Source of the DNA: Paramuribaculum sp.
GTDB lineage: Bacteria > Bacteroidota > Bacteroidia > Bacteroidales > Muribaculaceae
Assembly: GCA_022511125.1 (NCBI GenBank)
Contig: JAFLSD010000008.1
Span: 1-64,000 of the forward strand
Direction of reading: 5' to 3'
Length of the DNA: 64,000 bases
Positions 25,963 to 35,281 of the stretch are shown here, piece after piece (within the stretch, counting starts at the first letter, position 1; each line of letters starts with the position of its first letter). The notes under the pieces are model-generated. The model had not been told where the DNA came from. It made no database searches and saw nothing but the letters and a program-made list of their open reading frames with translations. Position numbers and translations under genes: made by a program.

Positions 25963-27171
25963 ATGCCGGTAATTTCCGAACGCGGGAAAATGATGCCCGC
26001 CTCCCCTATCCGAAAACTTGTACCTTTAGCCAATGCCGCCAAAGAACGCGGCATCAAGGTTTATCATCTTAATATAGGGCAGCCCGACCTACCTTCTCCC
26101 AAAGAAGGCTTGGAAGCTCTAAAAAATATAGACCGTAGCGTCCTTGAATACAGTCCATCTGAAGGATTGTTGTCGTTACGCAAGAAATTGGCCGAGTATT
26201 ATCATCGATTCAAAATAGAAGTGGATGTCGATGATATCATAGTGACGACAGGCGGTTCTGAAGCTGTTCTGTTCGCTTTTATGGCTTGTCTTGATCCTGG
26301 GGATGAAATAATAGTTCCCGAGCCCGCCTATGCGAACTATATGGCTTTCGCCATATCCGCGGGAGCAAAAATCGTTACTATTCCGTCGTCAATCGATGAA
26401 GGTTTCGCTCTACCACCTGTTGAGAAATTCGAGGAGCTGATCACTCCCCGGACCAAAGGTATTTTAATATGCAATCCAAACAATCCCACAGGTTATCTCT
26501 ATACACAAAAAGAGATGAATCTCATTCGGGACTTAGTGAAAAAATATGATCTTTTCCTTTTTTCCGATGAGGTATACAGAGAGTTCTGTTATACCGGTGC
26601 ACCATATATCTCTGCTTTCCACCTGCCGGGAATCGAGGAACAAGTAGTGCTCATAGATTCGGTTTCGAAACGATATAGTGAATGTGGAATTCGAATAGGA
26701 GCTATCATCACTAAACATAAGGAATTGAAGCGAAATGTAATGAAGTTCTGTCAGGCTCGTCTGAGCCCTCCCCTTTTAGGTCAGATTGTGGCAGAAGCTT
26801 CGATCGACGCGGGAAAAGAATACATGCTAATGACATATAATGAATATGTTGAGCGGCGTAAATTTCTCATCGACGGCCTTAACAGAATCCCGGGATGTTA
26901 TTCTCCTATACCTATGGGTGCATTTTACACAGTGGTAAGTCTGCCAGTTGATGATGCGGACAAATTCTGCGAATGGTGTCTGAAAGATTTCGAATATGAG
27001 GGAGCTACTGTCTTCATGGCTCCGGCTTCGGGTTTCTATACCACAGAAAAAATGGGTAAAAACGAGGTCAGAATGGCTTATGTGTTAAACAAAGATGATC
27101 TTGGCCGAGCACTTAAAGTTTTGGCGGAAGCGCTAAAAGCCTATCCTGGAAGAATTATCGATAAAGACTGA
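25963..27171 (+). CDS. PLP-dependent class I/II aminotransferase
   Basis: A 402-residue fold-type I aminotransferase of the aspartate aminotransferase-like group. The segments HLNIGQPDLPSP, CNPNNPTGYLY and SDEVYREF bind PLP and substrate. The Schiff-base lysine is K236 in DSVSKRYSECGIRIG, with an arginine at 244. The precise amino acid substrate is not readable from sequence. Its stop codon overlaps the start of the permease gene (ATGA type), so the two are probably coupled. Confidence 0.88.
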   Translation: MPVISERGKMMPASPIRKLVPLANAAKERGIKVYHLNIGQPDLPSPKEGLEALKNIDRSVLEYSPSEGLLSLRKKLAEYYHRFKIEVDVDDIIVTTGGSEAVLFAFMACLDPGDEIIVPEPAYANYMAFAISAGAKIVTIPSSIDEGFALPPVEKFEELITPRTKGILICNPNNPTGYLYTQKEMNLIRDLVKKYDLFLFSDEVYREFCYTGAPYISAFHLPGIEEQVVLIDSVSKRYSECGIRIGAIITKHKELKRNVMKFCQARLSPPLLGQIVAEASIDAGKEYMLMTYNEYVERRKFLIDGLNRIPGCYSPIPMGAFYTVVSLPVDDADKFCEWCLKDFEYEGATVFMAPASGFYTTEKMGKNEVRMAYVLNKDDLGRALKVLAEALKAYPGRIIDKD

Positions 27172-28439
27172 TGAGATTAGAAGTCTTTCTGTCACGACGA
27201 CTTAGCCTTAGAAATAACTCCGGCGACAAACTTTCTAAAGCAACTTCACCGGGTGTAAAAATCGCCGTCACAGGGATAGCTCTATCATTTATCATCATGC
27301 TGTTTTCCATAGCTGTCGTCAGAGGATTTAAGGACGAAATACGTAAGAAGGTAACCGGATTCGAGCAACAAATCACTCTGATGGAAACTAAAGATTACGG
27401 TGATCATTCACAAAATGAAGGGATCAAGCTCGACGACAATCTCAAAATGGCTATCAAAGAGATAGCTCCAGAAGGCAATCCTGTTCTGACGTTTTATCAG
27501 CCGGCCATGTTGAAAACCGATGATAACTTCGAGGGTATTCTCATAAAAGGGCTGTCGTCAGACAATGACGATATTAATTTCATAGGAGAAAATATCGTGT
27601 CCGGAAAAATGCCTCATTTCGGTGATTCTACGGACATCAACCCTTTAGTTATTTCGCAGCGGATAGCCAATTCTCTGAATCTGACTGTTGGAGATGACGT
27701 TATGGCTCATTTCTTTGCGGGCGATAATCTTTTGTCGCGAAAAATGAAAATCGAAGGCATATACGACACTCATTTCGGCGACTACGACAAGATGTATTGC
27801 TTTTCCTCAATAGAGATGCTTCAACGTCTGAACCGCACCGACTCCCTTACCGGCACGGCGATCAATATTAACGGTTTGAATCCCGAGGAAATAGATGACA
27901 TTACCGATGCACTGCGCCGTAGACTTTTCGTATACTCGACCGAAAAGGCGGATGGCAGTTTTTTCTCCATTCAGAATGTCAATATGGCAGGTGCGGTCTA
28001 TTTCAACTGGCTCTCTCTGCTTGACACTAACGTTGTAGTGATTTTAATCCTAATGGGATGCGTATCAGGATTCACGCTGATATCAAGTCTGTTCATAATC
28101 GTGCTGCAGAGGGTATCTACGATAGGTCTGCTCAAGGCTTTGGGGGCGACGAACATACAAATCAGAAAAATCTTTATCCTAATGGCGGCTAAAGTTCTCG
28201 GAATAGGACTGATAGTGGGAAATATCATAGGTTTAGGCATAATTTGGCTTCAAGCTTCTGAAAAAATAATACCACTCGACGCCGACGCTTACTATCTGAA
28301 TTATGTGCCGGTAGCTGTCGATACGGAAACAGTTCTGATTCTTAACGGGGCTATCATTCTGATATCGTTTATCCTGCTGATTATTCCGTCGCTCATCGTA
28401 TCGCATCTTTCCCCTGCCGAGACCATGAGATATGAATAA
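27171..28439 (+). CDS. FtsX-like ABC transporter permease, LolC/LolE type
   Basis: A 422-residue inner-membrane permease. Its layout is the LolC/E arrangement: one helix near 37-56, a periplasmic domain of roughly 210 residues, then three helices in the C-terminal FtsX domain (about 285-410), ending HLSPAETMRYE. It probably belongs to an ABC machine that extracts lipoproteins for the outer membrane; the ATPase partner (LolD-type) is not adjacent. Translationally coupled to the aminotransferase. Confidence 0.82.
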   Translation: MRLEVFLSRRLSLRNNSGDKLSKATSPGVKIAVTGIALSFIIMLFSIAVVRGFKDEIRKKVTGFEQQITLMETKDYGDHSQNEGIKLDDNLKMAIKEIAPEGNPVLTFYQPAMLKTDDNFEGILIKGLSSDNDDINFIGENIVSGKMPHFGDSTDINPLVISQRIANSLNLTVGDDVMAHFFAGDNLLSRKMKIEGIYDTHFGDYDKMYCFSSIEMLQRLNRTDSLTGTAININGLNPEEIDDITDALRRRLFVYSTEKADGSFFSIQNVNMAGAVYFNWLSLLDTNVVVILILMGCVSGFTLISSLFIIVLQRVSTIGLLKALGATNIQIRKIFILMAAKVLGIGLIVGNIIGLGIIWLQASEKIIPLDADAYYLNYVPVAVDTETVLILNGAIILISFILLIIPSLIVSHLSPAETMRYE

Positions 28440-28519
28440 ACATCGTCGTCGACCGACCTTTTTGGCATGATATTTGTTTATATTACATAGACACATGTCA
28501 AAACATTATTTTTTTAGTT

Positions 28520-28527
28520 AACTTTGT
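28520..28527 (+). promoter_or_regulatory. -7 box for rsfS-ftsH
   Basis: TAACTTTG, 30 bases upstream of the rsfS ATG. Confidence 0.6.
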
Positions 28528-28557
28528 AAATAAAATAGCTTTCTATCCTCACACTTT

Positions 28558-28917
28558 ATGAGAGCGACAACCGACATAACACGACTGATCACCGAAGGCA
28601 TTCAAGACCGAAAAGGTAGAAAAATAACCCATTTGGACCTAAGCGGCATTGAAACTGCCGCCGCATCTAATTTCATCATCTGCGAAGGCACTTCAACTAT
28701 GCAAGTTTCGGCGATAGCCGACAATATACGAGAACATCTGCTTAAAGAAGCAGGTATAAAACCCTATAATTACGACGGATATCAGAACGCACAGTGGATC
28801 GTGATAGATTACGGCGACACGCTCGTCCATGTTTTTGTCCCGGAGACACGTGAACGCTACAACATCGAAGAATTATGGAACGATGCCAAAGTGACTGAAA
28901 TTCCCGACTTACTTTAA
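28558..28917 (+). CDS. rsfS: Ribosomal silencing factor RsfS
   Basis: A 119-residue Iojap-family protein that binds L14 on the large subunit and blocks subunit joining when nutrients are short. The family pattern is evident: a HLDLSGIETAAASNFIICEG core and W-V-DYGD (AQWIVIDYGDTLVHVF), ending in the YNIEELWNDA segment. Length is normal. It lies 43 bases upstream of ftsH in the same unit. Confidence 0.93.
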   Translation: MRATTDITRLITEGIQDRKGRKITHLDLSGIETAAASNFIICEGTSTMQVSAIADNIREHLLKEAGIKPYNYDGYQNAQWIVIDYGDTLVHVFVPETRERYNIEELWNDAKVTEIPDLL

Positions 28918-28960
28918 TCGAATAAAAATAAACCAATAACACATATCCACCCTCAACAAG

Positions 28961-31042
28961 ATGGACAAACCAAAGAAAAAACCGACATTTAGATTCAGCA
29001 TGTACTGGATGTATGCCATCGTGATAATTTTCCTTGTAGGCATACTGTATTTCGATGACAATTCGATGACAAAAGACGTATCTTACACAAACTTCGAGGA
29101 CTACGTGGAAAGTGGCGGAGTGAAGAAGATCGTCGTATTTTCAAATAAGAACGAGGCAGAAGCGTTCCTGACCGATTCTTTAGCAGAGAAAGTCTTCCCC
29201 GGAACCTTTAAAAAGGATGCCGGCTTATCGGCTAAGATTCTTACCGAAATACCCTCGGCTGACAAACTTCAGGACAAAATCGACGAATGGAAGGCCAACG
29301 GTACTTTTACAGGCGAGGTTAAATATGAGAAAGCGAGCGATTTCAGCGGCCTGCTCTGGACTTTCGGCCCGGTGGCATTACTGATCATTTTCTGGTTTGT
29401 GATGATGCGTAGAATGTCGGGAAAAGGCGACGGTTCGGGCGGCGTGTTCAGCGTAGGTAAATCAAAAGCGAGAATATTCGATAAGGATGGCCCTATCCAA
29501 GTGACTTTTAAGGATGTAGCCGGCCTGTCAGAAGCCAAGACCGAAATAGAGGAAATTGTAGAATTTCTTAAGAATCCACAGAGATACACTAATCTCGGAG
29601 GTAAAATACCGAAAGGGGCACTCTTAGTAGGCCCTCCGGGAACCGGTAAGACTCTTTTGGCAAAGGCGGTAGCAGGAGAAGCAAACGTTCCTTTCTTCTC
29701 AATGTCAGGGTCGGATTTCGTAGAAATGTTTGTGGGCGTAGGTGCTTCACGCGTACGCGACTTGTTCCGGCAGGCTAAAGAGAAAGCTCCCTGTATAGTG
29801 TTCATCGACGAAATAGACGCCGTAGGTCGAGCCCGAGGTAAGAATCCCAACATGGGTTCAAACGACGAACGTGAGAACACTCTCAACCAGCTCCTCATCG
29901 AAATGGACGGTTTCGGCACCAACAGCGGTGTGATAATTCTCGCGGCAACAAACCGCGCCGACATTCTCGACAAGGCATTACTACGCGCGGGGCGTTTCGA
30001 CCGTCAGATTTACGTAGACCTTCCCGATCTTAACGACCGTGTGGCCATCTTCAACGTTCATCTCCGCAAGATCAAGACAGACGATACTGTCGATGTGGAA
30101 CTTCTCGCCCGACAGACCCCCGGTTTCTCCGGCGCAGACATAGCAAACGTTTGTAACGAAGCAGCTCTTATTGCTGCACGTCACAATAAGTCAACTGTCA
30201 GCAAGCAGGATTTCATCGACGCTGTTGACCGTATCATCGGCGGGTTGGAGAAACGATCGAAAATCACCACCGACGAAGAAAAGAAATCAATAGCAGTGCA
30301 CGAAGCCGGCCATGCCACCATTTCCTGGCATCTACGCTACGCCAATCCTCTGATTAAGGTTACAATCGTTCCTCGCGGTAAAGCACTCGGCGCGGCTTGG
30401 TATCTGCCGGAAGAACGACAGATCACACCGACTCAAGCTATACTTGACGAGATGTGCGCCACTCTGGGAGGCCGCGCGGCGGAAGAAGTATTCCTCGGCA
30501 GAATTTCCACAGGAGCGGCCAACGACTTGGAACGTGTGACCAAGCAAGCTTACGCGATGGTCGTTTACTATGGCATGAGCGACAAACTGCCGAACCTCAG
30601 CTACTATGATTCTACAGGTCAGGATTACGGCTTCTCCAAGCCATATAGCGATGAAAGAGCCAGAATGATAGACGAGGAAGTGTCGCGCATCATCAACGAA
30701 CAATACGAACGCGCAAAACAAATCCTCAGAGAGCACGCCGAAGGCCATAACAAACTTGCCGAAACTCTAATCACGAGAGAAGTGATATTTACTGAAGACG
30801 TGGAAAAGATATTCGGTAAACGTCCCTGGGCTTCCAGAACTGAGGAAATCCTCGCTGCAAGAGACGAAGACGAGAAACTCCTGCCGGAAACAACCGCATC
30901 GGATGAGGCGGAAGATAAATCGACGGATAGTCAAGAGAATACCCCTACCGAGCCCCTTAATCCGGGCGATGAGGACAAGGATAATCCTGACAATCTTCCG
31001 GTGCCTCCTCCCTTCAACGGACTTCCTTCCGATAAAGAATAA
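28961..31042 (+). CDS. ftsH: ATP-dependent zinc metalloprotease FtsH
   Basis: A 693-residue membrane-anchored AAA+ protease that degrades damaged membrane proteins and regulators. Two membrane helices (about 15-29 and 127-147) flank a periplasmic domain. Walker A GPPGTGKT is at 224-231, followed by the Walker B segment ([10 protein letters not shown]) and the second region of homology. The zinc site HEAGH is at 447-451. The C-terminal about 50 residues are an acidic, proline-rich tail that looks disordered. A clean terminator follows. Confidence 0.96.
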   Translation: MDKPKKKPTFRFSMYWMYAIVIIFLVGILYFDDNSMTKDVSYTNFEDYVESGGVKKIVVFSNKNEAEAFLTDSLAEKVFPGTFKKDAGLSAKILTEIPSADKLQDKIDEWKANGTFTGEVKYEKASDFSGLLWTFGPVALLIIFWFVMMRRMSGKGDGSGGVFSVGKSKARIFDKDGPIQVTFKDVAGLSEAKTEIEEIVEFLKNPQRYTNLGGKIPKGALLVGPPGTGKTLLAKAVAGEANVPFFSMSGSDFVEMFVGVGASRVRDLFRQAKEKAPCIVFIDEIDAVGRARGKNPNMGSNDERENTLNQLLIEMDGFGTNSGVIILAATNRADILDKALLRAGRFDRQIYVDLPDLNDRVAIFNVHLRKIKTDDTVDVELLARQTPGFSGADIANVCNEAALIAARHNKSTVSKQDFIDAVDRIIGGLEKRSKITTDEEKKSIAVHEAGHATISWHLRYANPLIKVTIVPRGKALGAAWYLPEERQITPTQAILDEMCATLGGRAAEEVFLGRISTGAANDLERVTKQAYAMVVYYGMSDKLPNLSYYDSTGQDYGFSKPYSDERARMIDEEVSRIINEQYERAKQILREHAEGHNKLAETLITREVIFTEDVEKIFGKRPWASRTEEILAARDEDEKLLPETTASDEAEDKSTDSQENTPTEPLNPGDEDKDNPDNLPVPPPFNGLPSDKE

Positions 31043-31052
31043 TTTCAATATC

Positions 31053-31085
31053 AGTCGGCAGAAAATCATATCTGCCGACTTTTTT
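31053..31085 (+). terminator. Terminator after ftsH
   Basis: A perfect 10-bp stem, AGTCGGCAGA with TCTGCCGACT, and a T-run. Confidence 0.85.
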
Positions 31086-31130
31086 GCTCAAATTATTAAA
31101 GAAATTTTTCTTTAATTCTAAAAATAATTA

Positions 31131-31138
31131 TATCTTTG
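31131..31138 (+). promoter_or_regulatory. -7 box for the carboxyltransferase gene
   Basis: TATCTTTG, 28 bases upstream of the ATG at 31167. Confidence 0.6.
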
Positions 31139-31166
31139 CGTAAAGATAACATCAAATACCGAATTT

Positions 31167-33023
31167 ATGGAGAACAGAAAACTTAGAATCAGAGACCTTA
31201 CGATGAGGGACGGACAGCAGTCTTTGTTCGCCACGCGAATGAGCCAACAGACCATCGACCGTCTTCTTCCTTTGTACGAGAATGCAGGTTTCTATATAAT
31301 GGAAGTATGGGGAGGCGCAGTTCCCGATTCCGTAATGCGTTATTTAGGCGAATCGCCTTGGGATCGTCTTCGCAAGATAAGCGAAGCGATGAAAGGAAAA
31401 TCGCTGTTATCAGCTCTTTCCCGCGGCCGCAATCTGTTCGGCTACGTTCCTTATCCCGACAGCGTGCTTGAAGGCTTTTATAAAGAAGCGATAAAGAATG
31501 GGCTTAACGTAATGCGTATCTTTGATGCTCTCAATGATATAGAGAACGTTAAGGAATCCATCCGCATGATCAACGAGCTGGGCGGAATAGCCGACGGAGC
31601 CGTATGCTATACAGTCGATCCGAAAGAAGAAGCGGCGTCAGGCTTTATGGGCAAAATGAAATCCATGTTCGGAAAGAAACAAGAAAAAATCTTCACCGAC
31701 GAATATTTCGTAAACAAAGCCCTCGAAATGGAGGCTCTGGGTGCAAAAATCATCACCTTGAAGGATATGGCCGGATTGGTCAATCCGTTACGGGCGGCTT
31801 CTATAATTTCGAAGCTCAAAGCAGCTGTTAAAGTACCGGTGGATTTCCACACTCACTGCACACCGGGCTACGGACTTGCATCTTCAGTCATGGCGATGAT
31901 TCACGGCGTAGACATACTCGACACCAATATCTGGTGGTTCGGAGGAGGCTCTGCAGCTCCGGCAATCGAACTCATCTATATTTTCGCCAAAAAGTTAGGC
32001 ATTGAAATAGAAGCCAACATGGAAGCCGTGGGTCAAATACGCAACGAGCTGTTATCTGCGAGAATGGAACTTAAAGCGTTTGACTTAGTGTCCGAACTGC
32101 CAATCAAATTCGACCCGCTGAAAGACGAATTGCCGGCTCACATCGATGCAAAATTCGACGAAGCAATAGCAGCGGGCAAACGAGGAGACGAAGAAGCCAT
32201 GCTGGCAGCGTGCCATGCTATCGACGATTATTTCCGCTTCCCTAAACCCAACGAACTCGTGAAAACAGCAGAGGTGCCGGGAGGAATGTATTCAAATATG
32301 GTGGCTCAGCTTAAGGCGATGCAATCGGAAGAGGTGCTTGACGAAGCTATGGCTTTAATTCCAAAAGTACGCCGCGACGCGGGATTGGTACCGTTGGTAA
32401 CGCCGACGAGCCAGATAGTGGGCAGTCAAGCCGTATCACTCGCCATCGACCGAAAGAAAGGCAATCCCGACTATACGACTAAATCCAACCAGTTCATATC
32501 GTTGATAAAAGGCGAATATGGCCATACTCCGGTAGCCGTAAAGCCGGAATTCCGCGAAATGATTACCGGCGACAGCACCGAACGTCCGTACGACGTTTCC
32601 GCTTATAAGCGTCCTGACAACCCCACTCTCGACGAGTTAGGTGGAGTCAAACTTGCGACCAATGATGAGGAATACCTGTTGCTCGAACTTCTTCCGGCCG
32701 TAGCAAACGGATTTCTCAAAAAGAAACGCGAAGAAGAATATGCCGCAAAAAAAGCAGAAGAAAAGCCTGAAGAGACGGCGGTAGAAGAAACAGTTGAACC
32801 TATTACCGGGGAGGTTCTTTCAGGCCCCATGCCGGGTACGATTCTTCAGATTTGCGTTGAGCCGGGTCAAGCAGTGAAAAAAGGCGATCTGCTCCTCGTT
32901 TATGAGTCGATGAAGATGGAAAACGATGTGGAAGCGGAACATGACGCTGTAGTCAAACGAATCTTCGTGGCTCCTGGCGACAGATTCGCAGGTGAAGCCC
33001 CCTTGATTGAATTCCAGGACTAA
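31167..33023 (+). CDS. oadA: Oxaloacetate decarboxylase alpha / pyruvate carboxylase subunit B
   Basis: A biotin-dependent carboxyltransferase of 618 residues. The N-terminal TIM barrel begins RIRDLTMRDGQQS and includes LKDMAGL and the metal-binding DFHTHCTPGYG. The conserved carboxylase domain follows. After a Glu/Lys-rich linker comes a biotinyl domain with the biotin lysine K583 in YESMKMEND. It either removes CO2 from oxaloacetate with OadB/OadG, pumping sodium, or acts as the B subunit of a two-part pyruvate carboxylase. Neither partner is adjacent: the gene stands alone between its own promoter and terminator. Confidence 0.9.
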   Translation: MENRKLRIRDLTMRDGQQSLFATRMSQQTIDRLLPLYENAGFYIMEVWGGAVPDSVMRYLGESPWDRLRKISEAMKGKSLLSALSRGRNLFGYVPYPDSVLEGFYKEAIKNGLNVMRIFDALNDIENVKESIRMINELGGIADGAVCYTVDPKEEAASGFMGKMKSMFGKKQEKIFTDEYFVNKALEMEALGAKIITLKDMAGLVNPLRAASIISKLKAAVKVPVDFHTHCTPGYGLASSVMAMIHGVDILDTNIWWFGGGSAAPAIELIYIFAKKLGIEIEANMEAVGQIRNELLSARMELKAFDLVSELPIKFDPLKDELPAHIDAKFDEAIAAGKRGDEEAMLAACHAIDDYFRFPKPNELVKTAEVPGGMYSNMVAQLKAMQSEEVLDEAMALIPKVRRDAGLVPLVTPTSQIVGSQAVSLAIDRKKGNPDYTTKSNQFISLIKGEYGHTPVAVKPEFREMITGDSTERPYDVSAYKRPDNPTLDELGGVKLATNDEEYLLLELLPAVANGFLKKKREEEYAAKKAEEKPEETAVEETVEPITGEVLSGPMPGTILQICVEPGQAVKKGDLLLVYESMKMENDVEAEHDAVVKRIFVAPGDRFAGEAPLIEFQD

Positions 33024-33043
33024 GTTCTAATTTAATTCAGATA

Positions 33044-33071
33044 AATGAAGCCGGCTTAAGCCGGCTTCATT
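33044..33071. terminator. Palindromic terminator after oadA
   Basis: A perfect 28-base palindrome built on GAAGCCGGCTT and its complement. Confidence 0.75.
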
Positions 33072-33199
33072 ATTTGAAAATCCTTCACGCTACATTAGCA
33101 CATCAATAGCGTTCTTGCGATTTGATTTGTCGAATCTTTGGGTATCTACTTATGTTCGCACAAATTAGATCTTCAGAAATCGGGCGATCTATTGCTGAA

Positions 33200-34039
33200 T
33201 TAAAATTCTTCTACTTGATTAGTAATATAGGGCTTTGGCGGCTTTAAAGTCCATGCCTCTTTTTGTTTTGCCATCTTGGCTTGCAGGGATTTTAAATAAT
33301 CCTTAATCTCATTGTTCCCTTTTTCAAAACTTTTGTCTTCGAGTTTTAAATCATTTCTTCCTATTCTAACTTTAATTATCCCATATTCAAGAATATCCTT
33401 GATAGCTTCCGGACTCAAATAAAAATCGGGTTCTAAGTTTGTATAAGTGGTCTCCACACCATACAAATGATATTGATTGTCAGCTGCGCTGAAATGTCCA
33501 ATATTGCTAAGTTGGGATGAATTGGCAAATGATGTCAATGTGACAGCCTTATATACTTTGTCATTGCCTGTACGTATAAGAATTTCCGAACCTTTAGGAA
33601 TTGTAATGGAATTTTTATGTCCATAAATCATATAGTAGATATAGATTTTTTCTGATGTGGTTTTTGACTTAGTATCATAAGTGATTTCACCGCTAAAACC
33701 GAATTCTAATTCAGTTTTGTCCGAGCCTTTATATTTGTGTCTATTCGTCCAATAATACCGTTCATTGAACTGTGGATATTTTTCATGAACTTTTTTCGAT
33801 TTAAAAGACTTTCCCTTATCTTTTACTACTTCTTCTTCCACTTCTGTCGAGTCGCTTTTATGACTGATCTTATTTTTGATAGAATTAAAAGCGTTTACCA
33901 CCTTTTTTTTACCTTTATCTAACTTATCGCCAACAGTTTCTTTGACATCCGGAGAAGGCATTCCTATCGCTTTAACATTTCCATCACTCAAAATAACCAA
34001 TAAAACGATCATTAAAGATAGTTGAAAAAATCTACGCAT
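33200..34039 (-). CDS. Secreted protein of unknown function
   Basis: A 279-residue protein with a signal peptide (MRRFFQLSLMIVLLVILSDGNVKA, cleavage near 24). A Lys/Glu/Ser-rich, probably disordered stretch (30-85) precedes a predicted mainly beta domain (about 95-235) and a Lys-rich end. No family is recognised. It has its own TAATTTTG box at 34093-34100. AT content is higher than in neighbouring core genes, which may mean later acquisition. It is convergent with oadA and divergent from rpmE. Confidence 0.7.
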   Translation of the reverse strand: MRRFFQLSLMIVLLVILSDGNVKAIGMPSPDVKETVGDKLDKGKKKVVNAFNSIKNKISHKSDSTEVEEEVVKDKGKSFKSKKVHEKYPQFNERYYWTNRHKYKGSDKTELEFGFSGEITYDTKSKTTSEKIYIYYMIYGHKNSITIPKGSEILIRTGNDKVYKAVTLTSFANSSQLSNIGHFSAADNQYHLYGVETTYTNLEPDFYLSPEAIKDILEYGIIKVRIGRNDLKLEDKSFEKGNNEIKDYLKSLQAKMAKQKEAWTLKPPKPYITNQVEEF

Positions 34040-34092
34040 ATTCTAAGAATTATGAAAATATAAATTTATATGTATTTTACCCTGTGAAATAC

Positions 34093-34100
34093 AAAATTAC
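34093..34100 (-). promoter_or_regulatory. -7 box for the secreted protein gene
   Basis: Reads TAATTTTG on the minus strand, 54 bases upstream of the ATG at 34039. Confidence 0.5.
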
Positions 34101-34243
34101 CAATTATTTCAAACTTTTATATATGAAATTTTAAAAATTTATAGCGGCATTATTCTCCATAGCTATTATCTCATAATTTATTTATCGATTTGCCTTTATA
34201 TAAGATTTTTTAGAGATAATTTTGTGATGTTGAGAATAATGAG

Positions 34244-34251
34244 TAATTTTG
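34244..34251 (+). promoter_or_regulatory. -7 box for rpmE
   Basis: TAATTTTG. It implies a leader of roughly 65-70 bases before the L31 start at 34324. Confidence 0.55.
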
Positions 34252-34323
34252 CAAGCCATTACATAGATGCGTCTTACCAACGCTATGGATAATGAATTAA
34301 TAAACAGCAAACTAAATACAGAA

Positions 34324-34578
34324 ATGAAAAAAGACATCCATCCTAAGAACTATCGCGAAGTCGTATTCAAAGATATGTCAAACGAAGAAATTTTTATCAC
34401 TCGTTCGACAGTAGCCGCAAAAGAAACCATCGAAGTGGATGGTGTTACATATCCTTTGGTGAAACTCGAAATCACCAGCTCCTCTCACCCATTCTTCACC
34501 GGCAAGCAGAAACTCGTTGACACGGCAGGTCGCGTTGACAAGTTCATGAGCCGCTACGGCAACCGCAAAAAGAAATAA
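34324..34578 (+). CDS. rpmE2: 50S ribosomal protein L31, type B
   Basis: An 84-residue large-subunit protein. The conserved start is [20 protein letters not shown] and the body contains [22 protein letters not shown]. The zinc-binding CxxC of type A L31 is absent, which defines type B. An in-frame ATG at 34267 would add 19 residues foreign to the family and lies too near the promoter, so 34324 is preferred. A terminator follows. Confidence 0.95.
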   Translation: MKKDIHPKNYREVVFKDMSNEEIFITRSTVAAKETIEVDGVTYPLVKLEITSSSHPFFTGKQKLVDTAGRVDKFMSRYGNRKKK

Positions 34579-34597
34579 TTTGTTTGTCATATGTAAT

Positions 34598-34640
34598 AAA
34601 AAGGCGTGTTCACTTTGCGGTGACACGCCTTTTTATTTTT
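34598..34640 (+). terminator. Terminator after L31
   Basis: AAAAAGGCGTGT pairs with ACACGCCTTTTT, followed by a T-run. Confidence 0.85.
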
Positions 34641-34705
34641 TTCAAGAAGATGCAGTCTCGTTTTTCTGAATCATACCATAAATTTTTCAGTCAGAGGTTT
34701 TTTTG

Positions 34706-34713
34706 TACATTTG
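34706..34713 (+). promoter_or_regulatory. -7 box for the small secreted protein gene
   Basis: TACATTTG, 28 bases upstream of the ATG at 34742. Confidence 0.5.
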
Positions 34714-34741
34714 CATTTGAAAGATAAAAAATAAGAAAGCT

Positions 34742-35197
34742 ATGATAATGAAACGTTTTATTTTGATGGTTACAGCCGTTGTTTTGATGACCGGATTGGG
34801 CAATCAGGCCATGGCACAGGACACGTCGCAGAAAGATTTTTGTAAAAGTGTTTTTGCAGAAGGCAAGAAATATGACATTTCTTCTATTTATGCGATGGGA
34901 ATGAAGGAATATTTCAAAAAAGGGGAGGCAAGAATTGGCATAGGCGCGAAAGCTATTACACTATATGACGGTTCGGAAACTGAAACTATTCCTTTCGAAC
35001 GTACTCTCTATTCTATTCAAGTGAAAAAGAATAATGATCCTGTATATTGTTACGAAGCTGATTTCACAGCCATTGCACAAGAAACGAAAGGGAAAATGTA
35101 TGTAACTGCATCGGAAGTAAAGGGCAAGACAGTAATATTGTTCTTCATTTGGTATAAGAACAAAAAGACCGACCTTATGAAACTTGAACTCTTCTAA
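34742..35197 (+). CDS. Small secreted protein of unknown function
   Basis: A 151-residue protein with a clear signal peptide (MIMKRFILMVTAVVLMTGLGNQAMA, cleavage before QDTSQ). The mature part is predicted mostly beta, with two cysteines (KDFCKSVF and VYCYEAD) that could form a disulfide in the periplasm. No family is recognised. A second ATG two codons in (34748) is an equally good start. It ends at the strong terminator shared with the sialic acid operon. Confidence 0.65.
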   Translation: MIMKRFILMVTAVVLMTGLGNQAMAQDTSQKDFCKSVFAEGKKYDISSIYAMGMKEYFKKGEARIGIGAKAITLYDGSETETIPFERTLYSIQVKKNNDPVYCYEADFTAIAQETKGKMYVTASEVKGKTVILFFIWYKNKKTDLMKLELF

Positions 35198-35221
35198 TCG
35201 ATTAATTGACAAAAAAATAGG

Positions 35222-35257
35222 CGGAGGGTGCAAATTTATTCTATTTTGCACCCTCCG
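35222..35257. terminator. Bidirectional terminator, end of the sialic acid operon
   Basis: A perfect 13-bp stem, CGGAGGGTGCAAA with TTTGCACCCTCCG. It lies between two converging transcription units. Confidence 0.85.
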
Positions 35258-35281
35258 TTAATAATTTTCCTTTGTTTCCTT

